From a virus, in the IMG/VR virus record IMGVR_UViG_3300025759_006851, positions 1-29,313 of that record: a DNA stretch of 29,313 nt; one strand, given 5' to 3'. Within the stretch, counting starts at the first letter, position 1; each line of letters starts with the position of its first letter. The notes below the pieces were generated by a model. The model saw nothing but the letters and a program-made list of their open reading frames with translations. It ran no database searches and had not been told where the DNA came from. Below, one piece after another: positions 12,930 to 22,271 of the stretch. The position numbers were made by a program, and so were the translations under genes.

Positions 12930-14881
12930 TGAGCAATATCTTACCTACAGACTATCAAAACTTTATCGCACTCAGCCGTTATGCACGGTGGAAGGAAGAA
13001 GAAGGACGCCGTGAAGATTGGCAAGAGACAGTAAGCCGATACTTTGATTACGTAGGTAGTTATATCTATGATACATTTGGCTACCTGAAAGCTAAAAAGA
13101 TTCTGTCTGAGGTAGAGGACTCCGTACTAAACTTAGGCGTCATGCCTTCGATGCGAGCTATGATGACTGCTGGTCCAGCTTTGGATCGTTGTCACGTAGG
13201 TAGCTACAATTGTAGTTACATTCCAGTAGACAGCCCCCGCTCATTTGATGAGGCTATGTACATTCTAATGTGTGGTACAGGTGTAGGCTTCAGCGTTGAG
13301 CGTGAGAGCGTAGATAAGCTACCCGTAGTCAATGAAGACTTTCATAGCAGCAACACAATCATTGTTGTTGACGACAGTAAGGCTGGTTGGTGTAAGGCAC
13401 TACGTGAACTCATTGCATGTCTGTATGCCGGACAGGTTCCTAAGTGGGATGTAAGCAAAGTAAGGCCAGCAGGTGCCAGACTTATGACGTTTGGTGGTAG
13501 GGCGTCTGGTCCCGAACCTCTTGAAGACCTGTTTAACTTCTGCATTGACAAGTTCAAAGGTGCAGCAGGACGCAGGCTATTCTCTATAGAAGCACACGAC
13601 ATCATGTGTAAAATTGGAGAGATTGTAGTTGTAGGTGGTGTACGTAGAAGCGCACTGATCTCTTTGTCTAATCTTGGTGACGCATCTATGCGTAAGGCTA
13701 AGTCAGGTGAGTGGTGGGTTAATGAAGCACAACGTTCATTAGCTAACAACTCTGTGTCTTACAAGACAAAGCCTACTATGGAAGTATTCTTTTCTGAGTG
13801 GCACTCACTGTATGAGAGTAAGTCAGGTGAGCGCGGCATCTTCAACAGACAAGCAGCACACAAACAGGCTGCTAAGAATGGCCGCAGAAAGCTAGAGAAT
13901 AAAAACAATAAGCCTATTGAGTGGGGTACTAATCCCTGTTCAGAGATTATTCTGCGACCATATCAATTCTGTAATTTATCTGAGGTAGTTGTTCGTGCTA
14001 CAGATACACTAGAGACACTCAAAGAAAAGGTGAGACATGCTACAATCTTAGGTACGTTTCAGTCTTGCATGACTGACTTTAAGTATCTACGTTCTATCTG
14101 GAAAACTAACACACAAGAAGAGCGTTTGTTGGGTGTAAGTCTAACGGGTATTATGGACCACAACATTCTTAATGGTTCAGAGGGTCTACCAAAAACAAAC
14201 AGGTGGCTGATAGAACTAAAACAAGTAGCCATTGACACTAACACAGAGATTGCATTTGATATGGGCATTCAACAGTCTGCCGCTATCACCTGCGTTAAGC
14301 CGTCCGGTACTGTGTCACAGCTTGTTGATAGTGCGTCAGGCATTCACGCCCGCCACAATCCACATTATGTACGTACAGTACGTGCAGATAATAAAGACCC
14401 TATGACACAGTTTATGATTGACTCTGGCATTCCTGCTGAACCAGACTTTATGAAACCAGAAAGCACAACAGTGTTCTCGTTTCCTATGAAGTCTCCATCA
14501 AGTGCTGTGTGTAGAGATGGTATGTCAGCCATCGAACAACTAGAATTGTGGAAGGTATATCAAAACGCTTGGTGTGAACACAAGCCATCTATCACTGTTA
14601 GTGTACGTGAAGAAGAATGGTTGAAGGTAGGGGATTGGGTCTATGAAAACTTTGATAGCATTTCGGGCGTTAGTTTCTTGCCTCATGCTGAACATTCTTA
14701 TAAGCAAGCTCCGTATCAGGATTGCACTGAGTCTGAGTATACTTCGCTTAAAGAAAAAATGCCAAAGAATATTGATTGGTCTAAACTTTGCGAGTACGAA
14801 AAAGAAGATCACACGTCAGGATCACAAGAGCTTGCCTGTACAGCAGGGGTATGTGAAGTTGTGGACATCACAGGTCGTTAA
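12929..14881 (+). CDS. nrdJ: class II (B12-dependent) ribonucleoside-triphosphate reductase
   Basis: The 650-residue protein is a monomeric adenosylcobalamin-dependent ribonucleotide reductase like the Lactobacillus leichmannii enzyme. The radical cysteine Cys337 and Glu339 lie in NPCSEI, with redox Cys348 eleven residues later, the same spacing as Cys408/Cys419 in that enzyme. The partner redox cysteine is probably Cys95 (GSYNCS), and the C-terminal shuttle pair is Cys637-x4-Cys642 (CTAGVC). CGTGVGFSVER and the VKPSGTVSQL segment are further family marks. It reduces ribonucleotides to deoxyribonucleotides for phage DNA synthesis and depends on host cobalamin, common in marine bacteria. The frame is intact with all key residues. 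Confidence 0.94.
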   Translation: MSNILPTDYQNFIALSRYARWKEEEGRREDWQETVSRYFDYVGSYIYDTFGYLKAKKILSEVEDSVLNLGVMPSMRAMMTAGPALDRCHVGSYNCSYIPVDSPRSFDEAMYILMCGTGVGFSVERESVDKLPVVNEDFHSSNTIIVVDDSKAGWCKALRELIACLYAGQVPKWDVSKVRPAGARLMTFGGRASGPEPLEDLFNFCIDKFKGAAGRRLFSIEAHDIMCKIGEIVVVGGVRRSALISLSNLGDASMRKAKSGEWWVNEAQRSLANNSVSYKTKPTMEVFFSEWHSLYESKSGERGIFNRQAAHKQAAKNGRRKLENKNNKPIEWGTNPCSEIILRPYQFCNLSEVVVRATDTLETLKEKVRHATILGTFQSCMTDFKYLRSIWKTNTQEERLLGVSLTGIMDHNILNGSEGLPKTNRWLIELKQVAIDTNTEIAFDMGIQQSAAITCVKPSGTVSQLVDSASGIHARHNPHYVRTVRADNKDPMTQFMIDSGIPAEPDFMKPESTTVFSFPMKSPSSAVCRDGMSAIEQLELWKVYQNAWCEHKPSITVSVREEEWLKVGDWVYENFDSISGVSFLPHAEHSYKQAPYQDCTESEYTSLKEKMPKNIDWSKLCEYEKEDHTSGSQELACTAGVCEVVDITGR

Positions 14882-14914
14882 CAAACTACACGGAACTAAT
14901 AGGAATATAAAACC

Positions 14915-15391
14915 ATGATTGAAATAGAGATTACACCAGAGATGGTAGACAAGGCCCGTATTAAAGCAGAGGAACTAGGGACTATTCGCAACTCTATTAC
15001 TAAAGGAAAAGGAAATCTTGTTGGTTTTTTGGGAGAGGTTGTAGCTAACTGTGCGTTAGGGGGTGAATGGGTTAACACATATGACTATGATCTAGTTCTT
15101 AAAGATGGAACTAAAGTGGATGTCAAATCTAAAACAGTTACTAGCGTACCGCGAGGACACTACGATTGTTCTGTAGCTGCCCTTAACACTAAACAGAAGT
15201 GTGATGCTTATGCTTTTGTACGTATTAAAAAAGACTTGAGTGTAGGGTGGTATTTAGGTATGCTTGAAAAAGATACGTACCTAGAACAAGCAGTATACTT
15301 ACATGCTGGTGATGTTGATCCGTCTAATAACTTTCAAGTTCGTTCTAATTGTTACAACCTTAAGATCAATCAGTTGAAAGAAGCTCTATGA
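14915..15391 (+). CDS. putative PD-(D/E)XK-fold protein (158 aa)
   Basis: The 158-residue protein has a layout suggestive of a small PD-(D/E)XK nuclease: a helix with GFLGEVVAN (Glu41), an Asp59 in a YDYDLVL strand, and Asp69-x-Lys71 in DGTKVDVKSK. A SVAALNTKQKCDAYAFVRI strand-rich part follows. This matches the spacing of Hjc- or restriction-like nucleases, but I cannot name a subfamily. It might resolve or nick DNA or be a catalytically dead homologue. It follows the reductase by 33 bases and overlaps the next gene by 4. Confidence 0.6.
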   Translation: MIEIEITPEMVDKARIKAEELGTIRNSITKGKGNLVGFLGEVVANCALGGEWVNTYDYDLVLKDGTKVDVKSKTVTSVPRGHYDCSVAALNTKQKCDAYAFVRIKKDLSVGWYLGMLEKDTYLEQAVYLHAGDVDPSNNFQVRSNCYNLKINQLKEAL

Positions 15392-15633
15392 TCAACAAGA
15401 AAAAGATGCCATCGAATGACCACCGAAAGTGGCCGCCTCTTAAGCTCCAGTATCAGGCTGGATATAAAGCTTTTATCCTACCTAAAATTAAACAAGTTAA
15501 TGGGGTCAGTGTTGTGATGGCACAGTGTCCTTTTCCTATAGGTTCTATGGCAGAAAAAGAATGGCAAAGAGGTTACAACAAAGCCTACTTTGATAGCTTG
15601 GGGAAACGACATGAAACTAATGCACGACATTAA
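15388..15633 (+). CDS. small protein with RMF/CrpP-like pattern (81 aa)
   Basis: An 81-residue basic protein. The central part reads QYQAGYKA, then a spacer, CPFP, another spacer and EWQRGYNKAYF. This order of Gly-Tyr, Cys-Pro and Trp-x-x-Gly resembles the ribosome modulation factor / CrpP family of small proteins, where RMF binds 70S ribosomes and drives dimerisation. The match is a pattern seen by eye, not a full alignment, and a spacer insert is needed. It overlaps the upstream ORF by 4 bases (ATGA). Confidence 0.5.
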   Translation: MINKKKMPSNDHRKWPPLKLQYQAGYKAFILPKIKQVNGVSVVMAQCPFPIGSMAEKEWQRGYNKAYFDSLGKRHETNARH

Positions 15634-15646
15634 GGAGTTTATGGAT

Positions 15647-15988
15647 ATGAAAGGCGCAGCTATGACGCTAGAAGACTATCAAGATTTTTGTAAGACTACA
15701 GCTATCTATCCTGCAAATACAAAGCTAATGTATCCAGCACTCGGACTTGCCGGTGAGGCTGGTGAGGTAGCCAACAAAGTAAAGAAGCTTATCCGTGATG
15801 GTCCACAGAAGAGGCCTGAAGATTGGAAGGAACAGATAGCTGCAGAGTTAGGAGACGTACTGTGGTACTGCTCTGCACTCGCCACTGATCTGGATATCTC
15901 TTTAGGTCGTGTAGCCAAAGATAATATGAACAAGCTTGCGTCACGTAAAGATCGTGGTACGATTGGTGGGTCAGGGGATAAACGTTAG
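15647..15988 (+). CDS. mazG: MazG-like nucleotide pyrophosphohydrolase
   Basis: The 113-residue protein carries the MazG metal-binding motif: Glu37-x2-Glu40 in LAGEAGEVANK, then Glu67-x2-Asp70 in AAELGDVLWY. It has the single-domain length typical of phage MazG proteins, which hydrolyse (d)NTPs and may influence host nucleotide pools. The frame extends to 15590, but ATG 15647 is preferred since AAGGAG lies 9 bases before it and 15647 follows the previous stop (15633); ATG 15611 is the main alternative. It is the last gene of the plus arm, and its TAG stop overlaps the stop of the convergent 1328-residue gene. Confidence 0.85.
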   Translation: MKGAAMTLEDYQDFCKTTAIYPANTKLMYPALGLAGEAGEVANKVKKLIRDGPQKRPEDWKEQIAAELGDVLWYCSALATDLDISLGRVAKDNMNKLASRKDRGTIGGSGDKR

Positions 15989-18900
15989 TCTAACTTTTCG
16001 GCTGCTTTCTTGGCATCGCCAACAGCAATAGCCATACCATATGCACCTTGTTCTGCGATGGTTGGCCCCTTCATAAACAGGTAATCCGCAGAGTCAAGTA
16101 AATCTCCGTCTTTAATTTTTTGTAAGGTTGCTTGATGTTGCCTTGCAAAAAACTCTTCTATCTCTAATTTATAAGACTTAGTATATCTAAGCCACTTAGA
16201 CTTAGCACTATCACTGGTAGAATAAACAAAGTCTGCTTCAGCAAGTCTTGTTTTTATCTCGACAATATCTTCAGCGGTAACAGTGTCATCTCCTGCTTTT
16301 TGTGCATTAAGTGCTGTCTGAAGCTCTGCTGTAATTGTTTTAACAGCGGCAATAGCTTCCGTTTCTTCTTCATTAACTACTACCTCTTCAGCAGATTTCT
16401 TAAAAGATTTAGCGTAATTTAAAAAAACTCTACGCTGACGATACTTAAACGCCGCACGGCTCTCCGTAGATTTTTGGGTTAGGTAGTCAGGGTCTTGTAT
16501 TTTTTCTCCTAAACCTAGCTCAACAAAACGAGCAAAGTGTTTACGCATACGAGCATCATTACGTCGAGAACCAGAGTATCCAATCAAATCTTTTTGCGTT
16601 ATACCTAACCTCACTGCCTCATCCTCAACGGCAGTAGTTTTAGGCATCATAGCAATACCAAGAAAACGAGCAGCAGGTAGCTGGCGGTTCTTAGACTCAC
16701 CAGCTAAAACATATTCTTTAGTAGGACGCTCTTCTAGAATTTGAACACCAAGAACATTAGCCGGTAAGGCGGAGTCAACAATAACATTTCCGGCTATATC
16801 AAAGAAGCCCATATCTTCATACCTTACTTTAGGGTCTTTGTATTCAGGAAATAAAGCTGCTTCTGCCTGAAGGTCACGTACCGCACGTAAAGGAGTGGCA
16901 AAACCTCCAAGCCATAGGCCCGTAAACTCTCCCCACTTTTGGGTAGTGCTTAGTGACCTAACACTATCTGCCGTTTCACCATCAAACAAAGTTAAACCTT
17001 GCTTAATAAATTCGTTGTCTTTATTTGATAATGCAGGTACACCTGTTACAGCCTGTAACGCACTAGATATATCCTGCTTAGTACGAATTTTATCATCCCC
17101 TGCTGCCATAGATATTAGATCAGCAATTGCAAAGAAATAGCTTGCAGGCCATACAGCGCGAATATCTTTCCCGTTAGCGTCCCACCACCGCTTCATATTA
17201 GGTAACTCAGTCCATGCGTATGCTAACGCTGCTGAACCTACGGCACCCCTAGCAAACGCTTCAGGCACCTTAGACATATGAAACTCTGTAGGGTTTTTAA
17301 ATGTTTGTTTATTAAAATTATTTGCTAGCTTTACGAAAGGATTAACAGGAGAGTATTCGTACTGGGTACGCATAGCATTTACCATAAAACGAGGGAAGGG
17401 CATAAAGGCCGAAGAGATAGGTTTCGTTTCTTCCAACGCAGTTAGGATTGCTTTACCCGCAGTTGTTTTAGGTTGTCCTGCAAATGTCTGATCAAGAGTG
17501 GTATCAACAGCCCGAAGAACAAGACGTTTATCTAGTACCCTACCATCTGCTAAAAAGTCGCTTACGGTTTTAAGCTTTCCTCCTGCAAAAGCCTTACCGT
17601 TCTTTTCTTTATAGACCTTGAGAAAATTTCTATATTCTTTTTCGAGGTTAGCCGCGTAAAACCCCCGCCTAAGAAAACTATCTGACGTTATGTTGTATAT
17701 ATTTAAAAACTCCACATAATTGTCTGCCAATCTACCAACCCGTGTTGTTGCTTGTGGTCCTAAAATATCAGGCTGTGTTCGTAGAATGCGTTGATGTGCA
17801 TTGGGTACATGTTGAAGTGTAACGTCTACAAGAGCTTGGCTTTTAGATTGGTTTGCCATCCTCTGTACTGTAATAAGGCTGTCAGAAAAAGCGGTTATTA
17901 AACCTTGTGTAATACCTGTGTCACCTTTTCCTGTAATCTTTGTACGTATAGCCTGACCCATTTGATAAATAGTATTTTCAATTAAGTCTGCCCCTGTTTG
18001 GGCAGTGATCATCATAGCACCACCTGCATTATTACGCATCATAGTAGGAAGTTGTGCTGTTAGAGAACCAATCCTTACTTTATCAAGACCCCTAATAGCA
18101 CGTAGGGCCGTTGATAATCCTTGTATTACAGGGTTAGGTTGAGCATACGCCGTATTAAGTATGTCTTTAAGTTCTTTATCTTCGATAACACCCATAGACC
18201 GACGAAGTGTTCTGGCTTGCCAACCAGCCTTACCGAGTACAGAGGCAGCGGTTGACAAAGACTTTTTAGTCTGTCCGCCAATAGAAACATAGCCGTTCGT
18301 ATAGAACGACATCATCTTTAAGAACTCGCTTTTGTCTAGGTTGTTTTTCTTTAAAGCCTCTTCAAGAAGGGCTAACTCTAAGCTGGCTTCTTCCTCGCCA
18401 CCCAACTCTTTTACAGATAAACGCATACGCGCTTGCAAACCGTCTAAGGTATCAGCTAGTACCTGACCATAACGACCTTCATTATCTAAGAATTTTTCTA
18501 AACTTTCTTCTACTTTACGAGCGCGAGTAGTTCCACTTCCAACGATTACTTCTGTGCTTTCTAGAAGGTCCAGCTTACCCTCTCGCTTGTAAGCTAGTAT
18601 AACATCCATTGCTATGTCACCTATCTTCTCTGCTATGTCAGGGTTTTGTACAGCCCGAAGTGCTGCCTCCTGATATTTGATAGGCACATTATCAGTTAAC
18701 TTAAAATCACCCTCATCCCCTTCAAACAAACTTTGTTTTTTATTTCCTTGTGCATTACTAGCTCGACGAACCTCTACACGTTGTGCTAAGGCAAGAGCTT
18801 CTGCTGAGTTTGTTCCTGTTACAGCATCCTGCTGAATAGCACTTTGCATTTGTTGAGCGCGAGATTTTGCTCCTGCCGACACAAGCTTAGCTTTTTCAGC

Positions 18901-19971
18901 TACAACTTTTTTGTTCTGGATAACAGCCCTGCCAATAGCAGTACCACCATCAAAGGCAGCGCCAAATATACCCTCAAGTGCCCCCATCCCTATTGCTCTT
19001 GGTACATTTGTTGGCACAGCCGCCGCCTCTTCACGAGTACGGACTTTACCCTCTTCATTTAAGTCTGTAAAAGCCTCAAAGTTTTGCCATTCAACATCTC
19101 GACTCACACCTACGACAGCACCAGCGCCACCCCCAGCTAAAATCTTTTTAATAGCAGCGTTTCTTAAAGTAGCCTGACGTAGTATGTATACAGCAGACTT
19201 ACGAATACCTGTTTGTGCAGCTAAGCCTGTTCCAGCAGACGCTATACCACCACCTGCTACTAACGCAGCCCCTAATGTTAAAGCAGTAGCGGGGTCAGTC
19301 ATAGAGTACCACAAAGAGTCTGCTATTTTTGTAATATTTTCACCGGCACTTAAAGAAGGATCACCTACTTCTGGTTCGTCTGCTTCAATACGAGAAAAGA
19401 GTTCTCCGAATTGCTGCCTACCCTCATCGCCAGTTTCCATTAGCCAGTTGGTTTGCATAGCTAAGCCAGCATAACTATTCAGCATATACCTATAATGATT
19501 TGACAAAAAGCGTTCATAATATTCTTGGTCTGTTTCGTCCTCCAAGCGTTTCCCTTGTGAGGTACGTCCTGTATAGTATTCTTCTAAAGAACTCATAAAC
19601 TCTTTGTCTTTGTAAAGAGAAGGTGTAATTTTTTCCCTTTCTTCTTTGCGTTGCTCTTGTGTTTTTGGAAGGTTTGCTCGAAACGATGCACCTGTTTTAA
19701 AACCCATAGCCGCTAAGTCACGTTCAATTGGCTCAAGCTCCGGCTCCTGTTCAGGCAACCCTTCAGGTGGCCCTTCGACCAAAGTTTCAGGGGGTGCTTC
19801 TTCTACAGGCTTAGGCTCAGGCTCGGCAGGACCAGCCATAGAAGTCCACCCAATAGAGTTGTCATCTTCCTCTACTTCAGACAACCCTTCAGGCAACCCT
19901 TCAGGCGCACCTTCGTCCAGACTTTCTGGATCAAGTTTATCTTCTGCGTCCCAGTTAATTATGTCTGTCAT
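15985..19971 (-). CDS. large internal virion / DNA-ejection protein (1328 aa)
   Basis: This is the largest gene and the last in the virion arm, the place of T7 gp16-like internal core proteins. The first 85 residues are rich in Pro and Glu with repeated EGLPE-type units and look unfolded. A helical region follows, then Gly/Ala-rich hydrophobic stretches at about 227-254, 277-290 and 325-350 that could enter a membrane. The rest is long and mostly helical, with a PFPRFMVNAMRTQYEY segment. I see no lytic transglycosylase motif. Role in DNA ejection across the cell envelope is inferred from size, position and composition. Its ATG overlaps the stop of the preceding gene by one base. Confidence 0.72.
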   Translation of the reverse strand: MTDIINWDAEDKLDPESLDEGAPEGLPEGLSEVEEDDNSIGWTSMAGPAEPEPKPVEEAPPETLVEGPPEGLPEQEPELEPIERDLAAMGFKTGASFRANLPKTQEQRKEEREKITPSLYKDKEFMSSLEEYYTGRTSQGKRLEDETDQEYYERFLSNHYRYMLNSYAGLAMQTNWLMETGDEGRQQFGELFSRIEADEPEVGDPSLSAGENITKIADSLWYSMTDPATALTLGAALVAGGGIASAGTGLAAQTGIRKSAVYILRQATLRNAAIKKILAGGGAGAVVGVSRDVEWQNFEAFTDLNEEGKVRTREEAAAVPTNVPRAIGMGALEGIFGAAFDGGTAIGRAVIQNKKVVAEKAKLVSAGAKSRAQQMQSAIQQDAVTGTNSAEALALAQRVEVRRASNAQGNKKQSLFEGDEGDFKLTDNVPIKYQEAALRAVQNPDIAEKIGDIAMDVILAYKREGKLDLLESTEVIVGSGTTRARKVEESLEKFLDNEGRYGQVLADTLDGLQARMRLSVKELGGEEEASLELALLEEALKKNNLDKSEFLKMMSFYTNGYVSIGGQTKKSLSTAASVLGKAGWQARTLRRSMGVIEDKELKDILNTAYAQPNPVIQGLSTALRAIRGLDKVRIGSLTAQLPTMMRNNAGGAMMITAQTGADLIENTIYQMGQAIRTKITGKGDTGITQGLITAFSDSLITVQRMANQSKSQALVDVTLQHVPNAHQRILRTQPDILGPQATTRVGRLADNYVEFLNIYNITSDSFLRRGFYAANLEKEYRNFLKVYKEKNGKAFAGGKLKTVSDFLADGRVLDKRLVLRAVDTTLDQTFAGQPKTTAGKAILTALEETKPISSAFMPFPRFMVNAMRTQYEYSPVNPFVKLANNFNKQTFKNPTEFHMSKVPEAFARGAVGSAALAYAWTELPNMKRWWDANGKDIRAVWPASYFFAIADLISMAAGDDKIRTKQDISSALQAVTGVPALSNKDNEFIKQGLTLFDGETADSVRSLSTTQKWGEFTGLWLGGFATPLRAVRDLQAEAALFPEYKDPKVRYEDMGFFDIAGNVIVDSALPANVLGVQILEERPTKEYVLAGESKNRQLPAARFLGIAMMPKTTAVEDEAVRLGITQKDLIGYSGSRRNDARMRKHFARFVELGLGEKIQDPDYLTQKSTESRAAFKYRQRRVFLNYAKSFKKSAEEVVVNEEETEAIAAVKTITAELQTALNAQKAGDDTVTAEDIVEIKTRLAEADFVYSTSDSAKSKWLRYTKSYKLEIEEFFARQHQATLQKIKDGDLLDSADYLFMKGPTIAEQGAYGMAIAVGDAKKAAEKLD

Positions 19972-21440
19972 TATTTTATAATGTCCAAGTATACTTGCAT
20001 TACAATATTAGCGTAATCCGAATCGTCTTTAGGTACAAAGAACCCTTCGTTTACTCGTGCAGCAATATCTTTATACAGGGTGGAGGCTTTAATTGCTTCA
20101 TCACCCGTAATCTTTTTTGCTTCCGCAATAGCTTGATTTAGCTTAGCGGAATCACTATTACGCATTATACTAACAAAAACATTTAAGTTAGCTGCACCTA
20201 GTCGAGCCGTTTCAATTTCCGCCATTTTATCTGAACCAAGACCAGATTGACCTTTCAAAGCATCAACTGCTTCTCGCTCTGCCAGATTAGCCGCTGAACC
20301 ACCAACAGCTTTCCACGTACTATAAAAAGCTTCTTTAGCTAACACCATCGGACCATTTATTCTTCCTTCTGTAGTGCTAGCTGCTCCTACCACCTTTCTA
20401 CGATAATCTTTTCTTGCAGGGCTATTCTCTGTTAAATCTTTATTAAGAGACTTAGCATAGTCTGGTGTAAACTTAGCACCTTGCTCTCCGTCAGGCTTTC
20501 TTTTAGCCGCTGCTAGTTGTGCAACACGCTCTAGTTTGGAGTCTATCTCCGCTTCGATTGCAGCTTTTTCCGCAGGTGTCTTAGCCTTATCAGCGGCTAC
20601 AGTAAGCCTATAAATGTCACTATCAAGGCTGCCTTCTTTAGGTTTATCCCCCGCTCTTTTTTCGTCAATGTAATTGGCGCGTGCTGTAGCTGCTTTTGCT
20701 TCAAGCTCAGCTTTCTTATCGGGATCAGTTGCAGCAGCAGCCATCCTCGTAAACCTTCTATTCTCTTCAAGATACGTTTCAGTAGAAACTGGTTGAACAA
20801 TATTCATCTGGCCTGTCATAGTAGGCAATGGTTGCGGAGCAGGTCTAGACATTAAGCCAAGAGATTCAGCTTCTTTAATACCTTCTTCTCGTTGTGTCCT
20901 AAGACGATCTGGAACACCATCTTTATATATACCTTTAAGAAGAGGATTACCTGTAAACTCAGGTTGCTCTGGCAAAAAGGACTTTAAACCCCGTCTCTGT
21001 TGAGAAGCTGGCATTGCTGCGGCAGCAAGATCGTCTAAGACTAATGGTGTGTTAGGATCAAGGTCTATTTCGATACCACCAATTAGATCATCAACAGTGC
21101 CTCCACCTTTTAGCATGGCATCTATTTTTCCTATGTATCTGCTTACTGCTGTTTTAGTAGGGTTATTTCTAAAGATATTTGCTGCCATAGCTTTTGCTTT
21201 TTGTGAGGATACGCCAGCAGAATTAAGGGTTTCTGCTAGTGCGCCTATAGATTCAACAGCAACTTTTTTATTAGCCTTATATTCTTTTTGATGTTCTCGT
21301 GCATGATCCATAGCACGTTTAATACGTTCTTCAGCTAGTGCTTCAGCTTTGTCAATACGTGCATCCTCTTGGGCTGCAAAGCTAGCAGCACCTGTTGCTA
21401 CACCTTTAAATGCCTCAGCAGCAATTAAACCCCACGACAT
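19971..21440 (-). CDS. internal virion protein (489 aa)
   Basis: The 489-residue protein is Ala-, Lys- and Glu-rich and largely helical. The N-terminus (MSWGLIAAEAFKGVATGAASFAA) is a small-residue hydrophobic stretch, then comes a charged helix (about 28-60) with coiled-coil character and a long region of short Ala-rich helices. The gene lies between the small acidic gene and the 1328-residue gene, in the place of a T7 gp15-like internal core component. The call rests on order and composition; no enzymatic motif is visible. Its ribosome site (AAGGAGATAAG on the minus strand) is good. Confidence 0.65.
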   Translation of the reverse strand: MSWGLIAAEAFKGVATGAASFAAQEDARIDKAEALAEERIKRAMDHAREHQKEYKANKKVAVESIGALAETLNSAGVSSQKAKAMAANIFRNNPTKTAVSRYIGKIDAMLKGGGTVDDLIGGIEIDLDPNTPLVLDDLAAAAMPASQQRRGLKSFLPEQPEFTGNPLLKGIYKDGVPDRLRTQREEGIKEAESLGLMSRPAPQPLPTMTGQMNIVQPVSTETYLEENRRFTRMAAAATDPDKKAELEAKAATARANYIDEKRAGDKPKEGSLDSDIYRLTVAADKAKTPAEKAAIEAEIDSKLERVAQLAAAKRKPDGEQGAKFTPDYAKSLNKDLTENSPARKDYRRKVVGAASTTEGRINGPMVLAKEAFYSTWKAVGGSAANLAEREAVDALKGQSGLGSDKMAEIETARLGAANLNVFVSIMRNSDSAKLNQAIAEAKKITGDEAIKASTLYKDIAARVNEGFFVPKDDSDYANIVMQVYLDIIK

Positions 21441-21442
21441 AC

Positions 21443-21976
21443 TTATCTCCTTGCCATTAAGCTAGACGGTTCAGGAACCGGAGCCTCTTCAGCTTCTGGC
21501 TCTTCCTCAAGCTCTACATCATTCATATCAGAAGCTACATATTCATCTTCTTCGTCCTCTGTTTTTGAGAGGGCTGCTTCAGCTACTTCGATAAAACTAT
21601 CTTTAGATTCTTCTGACCTTGCTTCAAGACCCATATCAAAATCAATATCGTACATGTCTCCAATTAAAGCAATCATTTCAATGATAGTAGGTAGAACTAA
21701 AATACCTACGTCAATAGTATGCCTGCCTTCAGCTACACCACTTGTTACTAGAAACTCAGCAAAGTCAGACACGCGCCTACCACGCTCAAGGTTAGCCGCA
21801 ATACGAGGCATCATAGCAGGAGACAGCAATGCTTCCATATAATAATCAAGGTTCTCTTCTACAGAGGGCAACGTAGCAGGTTGCTCATACGGTTTAGCAC
21901 CAAGCTCACCTGTAAGGCTAGCTCCCATTATAGGAGCATCAAAATCTCTTTCAGTTACAGGTGCTGGATTAGGCAT
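21443..21976 (-). CDS. acidic virion-associated protein, unknown (177 aa)
   Basis: A 177-residue acidic protein. The N-terminal half contains a LPSVEENLDYYMEALLSP segment and a hydrophobic VGILVLPTIIEMIALIG stretch (about 91-107). The C-terminal third is very acidic with repeated Glu-rich blocks (SKTEDEEDEY; EEEPEAEEA). No family function is known to me. The gene is embedded in the internal-protein cluster and overlaps the upstream gene by 8 bases, so it is probably co-expressed with virion proteins and may act in assembly. Confidence 0.6.
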   Translation of the reverse strand: MPNPAPVTERDFDAPIMGASLTGELGAKPYEQPATLPSVEENLDYYMEALLSPAMMPRIAANLERGRRVSDFAEFLVTSGVAEGRHTIDVGILVLPTIIEMIALIGDMYDIDFDMGLEARSEESKDSFIEVAEAALSKTEDEEDEYVASDMNDVELEEEPEAEEAPVPEPSSLMARR

Positions 21977-22262
21977 TAGACTTTCCTTTTCTTAGTTCAT
22001 TACGTGCCTTTAGAAAACTTAGGTGTGCGCGTTGAGCAGAAGACAAACCCGTTAAGTCTGGTTTAGTAGATTGGCTTTTAGGTGAGGCCATCATACCCGA
22101 TGATCGCACTACACCACCACCACTAAGATAAAGCGGATCGTCACTAATACCTAGATAACGAGCAGAGATTGCTTTCATACTATTTGCATAAACTTGATAT
22201 GCTTTCATAACACTTTCGGGTGTATTATGCCTTACGATTTTTGGCTCGTTTTCTTTTGTCAT
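21969..22262 (-). CDS. small hypothetical protein in virion arm (97 aa)
   Basis: A 97-residue basic protein with a helical N-terminal half (ESVMKAYQVYANSMKAISARY), a glycine-containing middle (YLSGGGVVRSSG) and a basic C-terminal helix (RAHLSFLKARNELRKG). No domain recognised. It lies 9 bases after the 651-residue gene in the direction of transcription and overlaps the next gene by 8 bases. Confidence 0.6.
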   Translation of the reverse strand: MTKENEPKIVRHNTPESVMKAYQVYANSMKAISARYLGISDDPLYLSGGGVVRSSGMMASPKSQSTKPDLTGLSSAQRAHLSFLKARNELRKGKSNA

Positions 22263-22271
22263 TACTTTTCC

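Noticed and set aside
13342-13749. Minus-strand frame opposite the ribonucleotide reductase
   Set aside because: It is a shadow of a conserved enzyme gene, on the wrong strand for its arm, with no start signal.
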